Part shown: one piece after another, positions 8,728-17,227 of the stretch
Numbering within the stretch: position 1 is the first letter of the stretch
How the letters are laid out: each line of letters begins with the position of its first letter
Assembly: GCA_039029315.1 (NCBI GenBank)
Contig: JBCCGK010000085.1
Coordinates: forward strand, 1-51,227
Direction: 5' to 3'
Length of the DNA: 51,227 bases
From: JBCCCJ01 sp039029315
GTDB taxonomy: Bacteria > Bacteroidota > Bacteroidia > J057
Program-made: the position numbers and the translations under genes
Notes under the pieces: generated by a model
What the model saw: only the letters and a program-made list of their open reading frames with translations
Told to the model about the DNA's origin: nothing
The model's database searches: none

Positions 8728-9447
8728 ATGAAAAGCATTCACATATATTTTCTGTTCTTTTTGCTGATGTTGGGACTGAACACACCGACAGCATCTGCAC
8801 AATCCTTCTTTGGCTATCAGACCATAGGTGTCCATACCTGGTACTTCTCGATCTCCTGGCAACAGGATCAACCCAATCTGGGATTTGGTTATGCCCGAAG
8901 AATCCGAGGCGGCAATCAGTTCGCTGATCTTCAGGCTGAATGGCATTTTCCCCTTGCAGAGATGTATCGGCTGCAAAATCACCAACTGATTGCGGGAGTC
9001 TATGCTGCTTTTCCCAACTCCAACAGGCGCAGATTCTCCTCCAATCTGGGCCTGCATACCCGAATCACAAGACGCACGGTAGGAGAGCAAAACCGCTTGA
9101 CCGTAGGTCTAGCTGCCAGCTATCTTCCTTCTTATACCTTCGCGGCTTCTCTCAACGATGGCTTATATGGGGTAGCTGGACTTCGAGGCACCTATGAGGC
9201 CATATTGCTTGCAAAATCCTGGACGCCTGACAGCAAATCCACAGCTGCATGGAAAGCATTGGCCATTCATCACCTGGAGCTTGGAGGCAATCTCAACGCG
9301 CACCTCGAACGAACCCTGGGTCTATCTCTCAATGGCTTCAGAAGTAGACATTGGGCAAAAGAGGATGCCATGTTAATGGAAAGGGAAAACACATGGCAAA
9401 ACCAGGGCAATCTTTATTTTGGGAGTACCTACTATCTGAAACGCTGA
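8728..9447 (+). CDS. Small outer-membrane beta-barrel protein
   Basis: A 239-aa protein starting at the ATG one base after the previous stop codon. The frame is open from 8680, but only this start gives the signal peptide (..TASAQS). The mature part is a run of amphipathic strands with many aromatic residues, ending in ..GSTYYLKR, typical of an 8- to 12-strand barrel. No family is recognised. Coupling to the upstream PorV/PorQ-like gene suggests a joint role in the outer membrane. Confidence 0.7.
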   Translation: MKSIHIYFLFFLLMLGLNTPTASAQSFFGYQTIGVHTWYFSISWQQDQPNLGFGYARRIRGGNQFADLQAEWHFPLAEMYRLQNHQLIAGVYAAFPNSNRRRFSSNLGLHTRITRRTVGEQNRLTVGLAASYLPSYTFAASLNDGLYGVAGLRGTYEAILLAKSWTPDSKSTAAWKALAIHHLELGGNLNAHLERTLGLSLNGFRSRHWAKEDAMLMERENTWQNQGNLYFGSTYYLKR

Positions 9448-9479
9448 GAAATTCGTAGCTTTAGGGAAATTCCCATCTT

Positions 9480-11609
9480 GTGAAACTTCTATTTCCCTCC
9501 TACTGCCTTTCACTTCTATTGATTGTCCTGGCCTCTTGTAGCCCTGCTGGCCCTGATTCGATCTACGAGACCGAGCCCCATTTGCTGACCAACAAACGCG
9601 TCCTGATTCTGGGAAACAGCATCACTCAAAATGGCACCTATGTCAGTGTGATGGAGTATTTGTTGCGGGAAGCCTTCCCCAACGAGATGATTGACATCAT
9701 CAGCATTGGCCTGGGAAGCGAAACAGTTTCTTGTCTCACAGAACCAGACCATCCCTATCCCAGACCTTGTGTGCAGGAACGCTTGCAGCGGGCCCTCGAT
9801 GCGATTCAACCAGAAGTTGTATTGGCCTGCTATGGAATGAATGATGGCATCTATCATCCGCAAAGTGAAGAGCGGATGGGCGCCTATCAGGCGGGGATCA
9901 TGGAACTGCTGGAGGCCACCAAACAAATCCAGGCTCAGACCATTCTGATCAGTCCTCCCGTCTTTGATTCCTTGCCAATTCAATCGAGAACTGTAGATGA
10001 AGATGCTGCTGAATTTGGGTATAAACACCCTTATAAGGGTTACGATCAGGTATTGGGGGCGTATGCGTCCTGGTTGAATACGCTGGAAATTCCCGATGTT
10101 CAGGTGGTGGACCTGCATACAGCCATGAAGGCCCATATTCAACAACAAAGACAACAGCATCCAACCTTCAGTTTGGCGGGAGATGGCGTTCATCCCACTC
10201 TAGAAGGCCATATTCTCATGGCACAGATCATTCTGAACAGTCTGGGACTGTCTTCAGAAACCAGCAAACAGGAATTGGAAGAAGGACTGCTATACAAGAC
10301 CATCGCCCATCGTAGACAGTTGCGGTCTGAAGGGTGGCTAGCTTTTATCGGTTATATCCGTGGAGATAGCGTTCAATCTGGAGACCCAGCCCCTATTGAA
10401 GCCCAGGCCGAAGAACTGACATATCTCATTCAGCAAATCCAGTCGTCCCCTCCCGCCTCGAAAGGAAGTTTTGGCTATGACGCCGATTTTCTTCGAATCT
10501 TCCAACAAGATGCCATCCTCTTAGAGCAGGAAGGAGGAGAAGGGAAACTACTGCTATCTCCTGCATTTCAAGGGCGTGTCATGAGTAGCACAGCCCAGGG
10601 GTATGCGGGAAAAAGTCATGGCTGGATGAATTATGATTTGATTGCTTCTGGAAAAGAAATGAAGCATATCAATGTATTTGGGGGGGAAGAACGATTTTGG
10701 CTGGGACCGGAAGGGGGGCAGTATTCCATTTTTTTCGAGCAAGGGTCGGCATTTACCCTGGATGATTGGCAGACGCCCCGCCTGATTGATCTGGAGCCAT
10801 TTGAGGTATCTGAGATCACTGAAAGTAGCGTAACCTTCAGCAAACAAGCATCTTTGACCAATTATGCTGACTTCACTTTTGAGCTGGGAATTGAACGAAC
10901 AATCGAACTTCTGTCTCAAAGCAAAATTTATTCAGACCTGGGTTTGGACGAGCTGCCGGACCTACATGCTGTGGGCTACCGCAGTACCAATACTCTGACC
11001 AACACAGGTACCCAAACCTGGAAACAGGAAAGTGGTTTACTCTCAATCTGGCTTTTGGGGATGTTCAATCCTTCTCCCAAAACGACAATTGTTGTCCCTT
11101 TTCAGCAAGGGCCTTACTCGGAATTGGGGCCCATCGTCAATGACACTTATTTCGGCAAGGTTCCTGAAGATCGCCTCATCGTCGGAGAGCAGATTCTATA
11201 TTTCAGCGGGGATGGGGAATACAGAAGTAAAATTGGCCTTTCTCCTGCAAGAGCTAAGAATGTACTGGGCTCATATGATGCCGAGAACGAGATTCTGACC
11301 ATCCTCACCTATTCCAAGCCTGAGGGAGTCAGTGCCTATGTCAATTCTCTCTGGGAAATACAAGATGAACCTTATGCTGGAGATGTGATAAACTCCTATA
11401 ATGATGGGCCTCCTGAACCTGGAGCGGCCCCTTTGGGACCTTTTTATGAATTGGAAACCTCCTCTCCCGCTCTTGCCCTTGCTGCGGGAGAATCTGGAAC
11501 CCATATTCAATCGACTTATCACTTTGAAGGAGCGCCAAACTCACTGGACCGCATTTCCCGGCAACTTCTGGGGGTCAGTCTGGATAATATTGAGGGCGCG
11601 TTCGAATGA
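9480..11609 (+). CDS. SGNH esterase fused to a DUF6786-like domain, lipoprotein
   Basis: A 709-aa lipoprotein (lipobox LASC, C20) read from a GTG start, which alone gives the signal peptide. Residues 38-255 form an SGNH hydrolase: block I GNSIT (S47, with Asn where GDS has Asp), block III GMND (N121), and the catalytic D235-x-x-H238 in GDGVHP. Such enzymes often remove acetyl groups from sugars. Residues about 340-705 match the secreted family I know as DUF6786: a first block with SSTAQG and HGWMNYD, and a last block with ETSSPALALAAGES and a HFEG motif. That family is expected to have a galactose-mutarotase-like fold. The fusion puts a probable carbohydrate esterase beside a sugar-binding or epimerase-like module. 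A sulfatase gene follows 78 nt downstream. Confidence 0.8.
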   Translation: MKLLFPSYCLSLLLIVLASCSPAGPDSIYETEPHLLTNKRVLILGNSITQNGTYVSVMEYLLREAFPNEMIDIISIGLGSETVSCLTEPDHPYPRPCVQERLQRALDAIQPEVVLACYGMNDGIYHPQSEERMGAYQAGIMELLEATKQIQAQTILISPPVFDSLPIQSRTVDEDAAEFGYKHPYKGYDQVLGAYASWLNTLEIPDVQVVDLHTAMKAHIQQQRQQHPTFSLAGDGVHPTLEGHILMAQIILNSLGLSSETSKQELEEGLLYKTIAHRRQLRSEGWLAFIGYIRGDSVQSGDPAPIEAQAEELTYLIQQIQSSPPASKGSFGYDADFLRIFQQDAILLEQEGGEGKLLLSPAFQGRVMSSTAQGYAGKSHGWMNYDLIASGKEMKHINVFGGEERFWLGPEGGQYSIFFEQGSAFTLDDWQTPRLIDLEPFEVSEITESSVTFSKQASLTNYADFTFELGIERTIELLSQSKIYSDLGLDELPDLHAVGYRSTNTLTNTGTQTWKQESGLLSIWLLGMFNPSPKTTIVVPFQQGPYSELGPIVNDTYFGKVPEDRLIVGEQILYFSGDGEYRSKIGLSPARAKNVLGSYDAENEILTILTYSKPEGVSAYVNSLWEIQDEPYAGDVINSYNDGPPEPGAAPLGPFYELETSSPALALAAGESGTHIQSTYHFEGAPNSLDRISRQLLGVSLDNIEGAFE

Positions 11610-11647
11610 ATAGATTGAGGACGCGTTTCCCGCACATAAAATCAAAG

Positions 11648-11681
11648 AATGTTGACTATTGAATGCTGACTTTTTGAATGC
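11648..11681 (+). repeat. Two tandem copies of a 14-15-bp phrase before a sulfatase start
   Basis: AATGTTGACTATTG at 11648-11661 is followed directly by AATGCTGACTTTTTG at 11662-11676 and the beginning of a third copy. The tract ends 7 nt before the sulfatase ATG at 11688 and so lies in its leader. Confidence 0.5.
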
Positions 11682-11687
11682 CAAAAC

Positions 11688-13202
11688 ATGAAACAACTAT
11701 TCGCTCTTCTGCTTCTTATTGTCTTGCTCGGATGTGACTCCAGCAATACCTCTCACCAAAAGACCTCCAAACCCAATATTGTCTTCCTGTTTGCTGATGA
11801 CATGACCTATCATGCCGTTCGCTCACTTGGCAATATGGAGATCCATACCCCCAATCTGGATCGGTTGGTAAATGGAGGCACGACTTTTACCCATGCCTAC
11901 AATATGGGTGGTTGGCATGGAGCTGTTTGCGTTGCCTCACGAACAATGTTGATGTCTGGCAAAAGTCTGTGGCGGTCCAGAGAGAGTGAAACAGCCTGGC
12001 GGGACAGAGATTCTCTGGCCTTGCAGCAAAGCTGGGGCAAAATCATGAGCAGGAATGGCTACAACACCTATATGTCCGGCAAATGGCATGTGGCAGCACC
12101 AGCCGATATCGTATTTGAATTGGCACGTCATGTCCGGCCCGGAATGCCACCAGACAGCTGGCGGACAAGATCCGAAGAACAGAAGGAAGCAATCGCCAAC
12201 TATCGCAGCAATGGCGTTGACCTCAAAACCGTTATGCCCAACGGATACCATCGACCCAATGATAAAAATGATGACTCCTGGTCACCCTCGGATACCAGCA
12301 AGGGAGGATTTTGGAAAGGCGGCAAGCACTGGAGTGAAGTGCTGAAGGATGATGCTTTGGACTATATCGCTGATGCAAGCAGCCGAGATCTGCCTTTCTT
12401 CATGTATTTGGCCTTCAATGCGCCACACGATCCGAGACAGGCACCACAAGAGTTTGTTGATATGTATCAGCAAGAGGCGCTCACAGCCCCGGTCAATTGG
12501 TTGCCGGAATATCCCTACAAGGATGACATGGGAAATGGTCCCGGCCTTAGAGATGAAGCACTCGCTCCCTACCCGAGGACGGAATATGCTATCCAAACCC
12601 ATATCAAGGAGTACTATGCCATCATCACACATCTGGATGCACAGATCGGCAAAATCCTGGATGCCCTGGAACAATCTGGAAAAATGGACAACACCTATGT
12701 CTTTTTTAGTGCAGACCATGGCCTGTCAGTTGGGAATCATGGCCTGATCGGCAAACAAAATATGTATGATCATAGTGTCAGAGTCCCACTCATGATGATG
12801 GGTCCCGGAGTTCCTGCAGGTCAACAAGTAGCCTCCGATGTATACTTGCAAGACATCATGGCAACCAGTCTGGATCTCGCTGGAATCGACAAACCAGATT
12901 TTGTTGAATTCAATAGTTTGTTGCCTCAAGCACAAGGGAAAACCACAAATGGTTCCTATGATGCCATCTATGGAGCCTATATTGACTTGCAACGCATGGT
13001 CCGCAAGGATGGCTTCAAACTGATTGTCTATCCCAAAATCAATCGTCTTCGCCTCTTCGACCTCACCAAAGATCCAAAAGAGATGAACGATCTGGCTGAA
13101 GATCCGGCTTATGCCGAAAAAGTCCAACAATTGCTGGCAGAACTCAGGCAGTTACAGGAAGAGTTCGGAGATCAATTGGACTTGTCTGGCCTGGGCAGCT
13201 AG
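11688..13202 (+). CDS. Sulfatase lipoprotein (family S1)
   Basis: A 504-aa lipoprotein (lipobox LLGC, C16) of the formylglycine sulfatase family. Metal ligands D37-D38 lie in FADDM, and C81-V-A-S-R85 is the C-x-A/S/P-x-R signature that is converted to formylglycine. SGKWH (K132, H134) and SADHG near 343-347 complete the expected active site. It would cleave sulfate esters from sugars; the subfamily and substrate are uncertain. Maturation needs a formylglycine-generating enzyme or anSME, neither of which is in the window. It is downstream of the SGNH fusion gene and convergent with the aldo/keto reductase. Confidence 0.92.
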   Translation: MKQLFALLLLIVLLGCDSSNTSHQKTSKPNIVFLFADDMTYHAVRSLGNMEIHTPNLDRLVNGGTTFTHAYNMGGWHGAVCVASRTMLMSGKSLWRSRESETAWRDRDSLALQQSWGKIMSRNGYNTYMSGKWHVAAPADIVFELARHVRPGMPPDSWRTRSEEQKEAIANYRSNGVDLKTVMPNGYHRPNDKNDDSWSPSDTSKGGFWKGGKHWSEVLKDDALDYIADASSRDLPFFMYLAFNAPHDPRQAPQEFVDMYQQEALTAPVNWLPEYPYKDDMGNGPGLRDEALAPYPRTEYAIQTHIKEYYAIITHLDAQIGKILDALEQSGKMDNTYVFFSADHGLSVGNHGLIGKQNMYDHSVRVPLMMMGPGVPAGQQVASDVYLQDIMATSLDLAGIDKPDFVEFNSLLPQAQGKTTNGSYDAIYGAYIDLQRMVRKDGFKLIVYPKINRLRLFDLTKDPKEMNDLAEDPAYAEKVQQLLAELRQLQEEFGDQLDLSGLGS

Positions 13203-13319
13203 CCAACAGCTATGATGCACATGTTCCCTTACTGTCTTATCCGTTCCCATTTGGGAATACGCATAAGGATCATTGGCAAGCTGTGGCTCCTGAATTTTCG
13301 TTTCTGTTGGTCTGCTTGC

Positions 13320-14534
13320 CTAACCGGCATTCAGCTCTACCTTCATCCCGGCTAGGGAGAGGTTCTCCTCAACAAAGGTCTCATCCCACAGATTAGAGAT
13401 CACAGCTGAGATATTCGGATTCTGCAACGCCCAGACATAGGCTTTCATCGGAGCCTTCATATCTCCTGGTACGATACGATTGACCTTGTCGATGCGCCAT
13501 TGAGGGATGGGTTGGATGGCCTTGTGATGGGTAGCGACGGCCATTGCAACCTTCATGGCGATGATGCCCATTTGCCCTTCGTTGTGGGCCTTGTCGATGG
13601 CATCTTCCAGATAGCCACCATTGGCAATGTTGTAAGCGACCATCGCGACATCAAACATGCCTGTCTTGTGCGCTTCCCGCAGGACACCTGCTGGATCATT
13701 GTGGCTACTGAATCCAAGGAAGCGGACCTTCCCCTGCTGCTTGAGTTTGGCAAAGGTCTCCCAGATCTCAGGAATATTGATCTCCTCGGGGCTATTGGCT
13801 CCATGTGGGCACATCAGAATATCAAAATGATCTGTTTTGGCACGTTCCAGGCTCCCCTCAACAGAAGTAATGATTTTTTCCTTAAAAGCTTTGCTTGCAT
13901 CTACCAGATGACCATAATCCGCTGCCATCGCATTGGAGAGGTAGCCAGGGTCCATTGACTTTTGCTGACCGGGCCAGTAGGTAAAAAAGTAACCGGGTTT
14001 GTCTACTCCACGCTGGGCCCGCATTTCCTTTGCTCGATTGAGAATTCCTTTTTGTTTGCCAGAAGGCAGGCCGTCAAAGATTTCTTTATACATCCGGTCC
14101 CGAACACTGGTAAAGCCACTGACTTTGGTGGTCATAAAGACTTTGCCGCGTTTGGAAGAACTGTCTATGATTTCGCTATAGGCTCGTTCGCAATCGCCTC
14201 CTCCATAAGCAGGTGCCATGTCCAAATAATTCAGGCCCTTTTCAATGGCAATTTCAATCTGGCGGGTGTTTCCAGGTCTCACGGGATCGCCTCCTGATAC
14301 AACTTCTGAGATCATCATGCCTGTTCTTCCCAACATTCGATATGCCATGCCTTCCTGGCGGTTTTTCCATTCAGGTACTACCTTGTGCATCTGGGGATGG
14401 CTTTTGGGCTTGCTTTCCTTTGCTTGCAAGGCTCCGGTCGTAAGCGCTCCCAAACCGACAGAAGCAGCTGAGGTAAGGGACAGAAATTTTCTTCTGGAAA
14501 GATCTTTGTTGGAGGGATTGTCAGAGTTTGCCAT
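13320..14534 (-). CDS. Tat-exported aldo/keto reductase
   Basis: A 404-aa oxidoreductase with a Tat signal (SRRKFL, residues 13-18). The catalytic tetrad of the aldo/keto reductase superfamily is visible as D105, Y110, K137 and H244. A segment of about 60 residues between K137 and H244 is longer than in the classic enzymes and includes a Pro/Gly-rich stretch (GQQKSMDPG). The substrate is unknown, and a periplasmic AKR usually acts on a sugar or steroid-like compound. A G/T-rich repeat tract lies 12 nt upstream of the ATG at 14534. Confidence 0.9.
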   Translation of the reverse strand: MANSDNPSNKDLSRRKFLSLTSAASVGLGALTTGALQAKESKPKSHPQMHKVVPEWKNRQEGMAYRMLGRTGMMISEVVSGGDPVRPGNTRQIEIAIEKGLNYLDMAPAYGGGDCERAYSEIIDSSSKRGKVFMTTKVSGFTSVRDRMYKEIFDGLPSGKQKGILNRAKEMRAQRGVDKPGYFFTYWPGQQKSMDPGYLSNAMAADYGHLVDASKAFKEKIITSVEGSLERAKTDHFDILMCPHGANSPEEINIPEIWETFAKLKQQGKVRFLGFSSHNDPAGVLREAHKTGMFDVAMVAYNIANGGYLEDAIDKAHNEGQMGIIAMKVAMAVATHHKAIQPIPQWRIDKVNRIVPGDMKAPMKAYVWALQNPNISAVISNLWDETFVEENLSLAGMKVELNAG

Positions 14535-14546
14535 AGACTGGAAAGA

Positions 14547-14600
14547 GTTATTGGTTAGTGGTTATTTGGTTGTTGGGGTATTGGTTATTGGGTTATTGGG
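14547..14600. repeat. Seven short G/T-rich phrase repeats before the AKR gene
   Basis: Read on the plus strand the tract is made of GTTATTG, GTTAGTG, GTTATTTG, GTTGTTGGG, GTATTG, GTTATTGG and GTTATTGGG. On the gene's strand it is the complementary C/A-rich sequence, only 12 nt upstream of the start codon. Slippage could change the leader length. The repeat looks like a phrase-type filler that I have met between Bacteroidota genes. Confidence 0.6.
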
Positions 14601-14701
14601 TGCGAGATGTTGGGGTCAGGATGCTTTGGCTTCAAGAAATTCATGGCTCTATGAGGAGTCAACTATCTGATTTGCAGGAAGCAAAAGTTAAGGCATAAAT
14701 C

Positions 14702-15406
14702 TCAAGACTCAAAGCTTTGGTAGGAGTCACCACTATACTGCGGAATCGTTTGACTGACATTCCAGACGGAGGCTAGTAGAACATCTTCTTCGTATCCTCT
14801 TTCGATCAATTCTTTCCCAGAAAAACAGGCAAGAAGCTCCTGTTTCAGACGTGATTCCACTGCTTGAAAACTGGCCATAGCGGCCCTGGCATTCGGGCTT
14901 TTTTCCCCAATAAGGCCATTCAACACTGCCCCCGCCCCTAACCAATCTTCCAAGGCAAAACGAGTCTGACCATTTGGCCACTGCTCCATCCCTGCAATGA
15001 CTGCGACCTCTTTGTAATATTGGTTCAGATGTCCTGCTACCGCCTCAGCATTCCGGAGACAGGCAGCATAAACAGGTTTTCCCGTATTTGCAGCTTCGAC
15101 AGTCAGTGTTGACCCATTGGGAGAAGGAAGGACGATTCCCTGCCCGGACTGAATGTTTGTCATAGAGGAGGGAGAAAGACTAAACCCATTCCCGGAGACT
15201 TCTCGTTTCCTAGCCAATGGAATGCCTTTTTGTTGGGCATAGATTTCAGCGGAAGCATCTTTCCAGCGATAAGGATAGACTTTGCCACCATTGGTTAGTG
15301 CAATCTCCACACAACTTGTGAAGCTAAGCACATCAATGATGACAATTGCATCTGTATAGGATGGGATAGATTGGAGTCCAGTTAGGGCACAATGGAGCGT
15401 GTGCAT
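14702..15406 (-). CDS. comB: 2-phosphosulfolactate phosphatase family protein (ComB-like)
   Basis: A 234-aa protein of the ComB family: an IDVLSFT segment (D25) near the N-terminus, LPSPNGS at 92-98, and a block of AGMEQW, NGQTRFALED and WLGAGAV. In methanogens ComB removes phosphate from 2-phosphosulfolactate in coenzyme M synthesis. Bacteroidota homologues are common, but no coenzyme M or sulfolactate partners are seen here, so the family name is more secure than the substrate. The gene precedes the Wzi-like barrel gene in reverse order on the same strand, with a 90-nt gap. Confidence 0.8.
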   Translation of the reverse strand: MHTLHCALTGLQSIPSYTDAIVIIDVLSFTSCVEIALTNGGKVYPYRWKDASAEIYAQQKGIPLARKREVSGNGFSLSPSSMTNIQSGQGIVLPSPNGSTLTVEAANTGKPVYAACLRNAEAVAGHLNQYYKEVAVIAGMEQWPNGQTRFALEDWLGAGAVLNGLIGEKSPNARAAMASFQAVESRLKQELLACFSGKELIERGYEEDVLLASVWNVSQTIPQYSGDSYQSFES

Positions 15407-15496
15407 GCTGAATTGGTTGATGTGAGAGGCACGAAAGTTACAAAATCAGGCGTGCAATCGGACAAAAATCACAAAATTTCCGATCAAAATTGATCT

Positions 15497-17179
15497 CTAC
15501 CATTTCACTAATCTGGGAGAAATACTGCTCCTCAACCCAAATAGCACACTGGTAGAACGCAACTCATCTTGCTTGCGATATCGCCCTTCCAGTTCGATGA
15601 AAGAATCTGATTTCAACAATTGATAACTGATCCGACCAAATATGCTTTGCACATTCGTTAGCTGCCCCTGCCCGACTATCTGATCAAAATCTCCAGGACG
15701 GTTCACAAATGCTTGTTGGATATCTCCCCCATAATTGAATCCATCGTCATTATCCAGACCTTTTTGTAGGAAAGAATAGGAAAGATACACATTCCAGGCC
15801 GGGAATGGATGATATCGGGCAATGATATGATAATCAAACAAATTGGCTCCTGCTGCATGGCCAAGGTGTTGCCCGTAATGAGAATAATTGGAAGTAGCGG
15901 TAAAATGTTGATAGGTATAGGGACGAATGCGATTGTACTCAGCTTGCAAATCGAGGGTCGAGATACCAAAAGCGTCGATATATTTCGCTCCCAGTTGAAA
16001 ACCTGTTTTGTTTCCCCAATATCCCGAGCCTTCATTTCGCTTGCTATAATCAAAGTCATCCAGCAAAAACTGTCCATACACTTGCACACGCTTCAGCAGG
16101 TTGTACTTGGCATGCAGTCCCAGCACACTGTTGTCCGGGCTGCCGATATATTGCTCCACTGTCCGAAAGAAAATGATTGGATTGAAGTACTGAAGCTCTA
16201 CCCCCCGCTGGCCATTGGGCAGGGTTGGGGAATAGATCACAGATTCAAAAAAGCCGACAGACAAGCGCTCATTGGGTTTGTAGGACAATTGATGGAATGC
16301 TCCGTATTTTCTTGGAAATGTGCCCTCAGTGTCATTTTTGTTCTGAATAAAATGGATCAATTGGGCGAAATGGCTGACATATTCAAACTTCCAGACCCGT
16401 GCAGTGAGGTTCAGCATCAATTGATCTGGTGAAAAATCAGACAGCAACAAACTTTGATATCCATTTCCCCAAAATACCCTGTCCTTCCCAAACTTGATCC
16501 GAAGGCCTTTCCAGGGACTGTAGGTTATATAGCCTCTTGATCCGAGGTAATCCAGTCCATTTTTGTCTCCAAATCTTTTGACAAATCCTTCACCGTAGAA
16601 GACTTCCTGATCCAGATAGGTATTGAATTGATATTGGGGCAGGCGAGTTACATTGTCATAGACCTCTGTGTGAAAGCCCAATTTTCCAAAGAGCGTTCCT
16701 CTAAGAACCAGACCTCGTGTATTGAAGTAAATGGGAAGACTTTCCTCTGCGGCCCGTGGATAATTGTTCTGATCGATCCCAGGTGAGGTATGCCAAACCG
16801 GATTGACGAACAATCTGAAACCGGGCTTGTCGACAAATAGGATGTCACGCTTGTTTTTGTAGAAGGTTTTTAGGAATCCCCGCCCCGTATCTGTTGCGGC
16901 GAGTTCATCATCGACCAGAAAGCGGATTTGTTCATTCCAGCCTTGCTCATTGGGAGTAAAATCACCGGGTTCCAGGCGAAGTCGATCGAAGGCCTCAGTA
17001 AGCGCTTCTCGTCCATAAGGTTTGAGATCCGTGTGAAGAGTAGCATGGGTATGCCCTTTGATATCCAGTCTGTCTATGTAGTGATAGAGATCATGGTTGA
17101 GGAGGATATCTGTGTCTTGGGCGATGAGCCCCAACAGATTCAGACCAATACATGAGAAGAAGAAAAAAAATCGAATCAT
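15497..17179 (-). CDS. Wzi-like capsule assembly outer-membrane protein
   Basis: A 560-aa protein. The signal peptide (..LGLIAQD) is followed by about 90 polar residues and then a barrel. Family marks are the stretch FVKRFGDKNGLDYLGSRGY and, just after it, GLRIKFGKDRVFWGNG, which is the most conserved piece of the Bacteroidota Wzi/capsule-assembly family. Strand-like repeats fill the rest, ending in SPRLVKW. Wzi-type proteins anchor or assemble capsular polysaccharide at the surface; here it stands without other capsule genes. The ATG at 17179 gives the signal peptide. Confidence 0.8.
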   Translation of the reverse strand: MIRFFFFFSCIGLNLLGLIAQDTDILLNHDLYHYIDRLDIKGHTHATLHTDLKPYGREALTEAFDRLRLEPGDFTPNEQGWNEQIRFLVDDELAATDTGRGFLKTFYKNKRDILFVDKPGFRLFVNPVWHTSPGIDQNNYPRAAEESLPIYFNTRGLVLRGTLFGKLGFHTEVYDNVTRLPQYQFNTYLDQEVFYGEGFVKRFGDKNGLDYLGSRGYITYSPWKGLRIKFGKDRVFWGNGYQSLLLSDFSPDQLMLNLTARVWKFEYVSHFAQLIHFIQNKNDTEGTFPRKYGAFHQLSYKPNERLSVGFFESVIYSPTLPNGQRGVELQYFNPIIFFRTVEQYIGSPDNSVLGLHAKYNLLKRVQVYGQFLLDDFDYSKRNEGSGYWGNKTGFQLGAKYIDAFGISTLDLQAEYNRIRPYTYQHFTATSNYSHYGQHLGHAAGANLFDYHIIARYHPFPAWNVYLSYSFLQKGLDNDDGFNYGGDIQQAFVNRPGDFDQIVGQGQLTNVQSIFGRISYQLLKSDSFIELEGRYRKQDELRSTSVLFGLRSSISPRLVKW

Positions 17180-17227
17180 AAGAAAATTACCTGTCGGTCT
17201 TATGGCCCGATAAAGATACAGAAATTC

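Noticed and set aside
9516..10193. 225-codon minus-strand frame
   Set aside because: It is antisense to the SGNH domain, and its sequence has no domain pattern.
13244..13257. TTCCCA-TT-TGGGAA hairpin between convergent genes
   Set aside because: The 6-bp stem has a 2-nt loop and no T-run on either side, so it was not called a terminator.
15482..15495. GATCAA-AA-TTGATC inverted repeat
   Set aside because: It is short and could arise by chance in an AT-rich gap; no function is supported.
15809..16432. 207-codon plus-strand frame
   Set aside because: It runs against the Wzi-like barrel gene and shows none of the features of a real protein.
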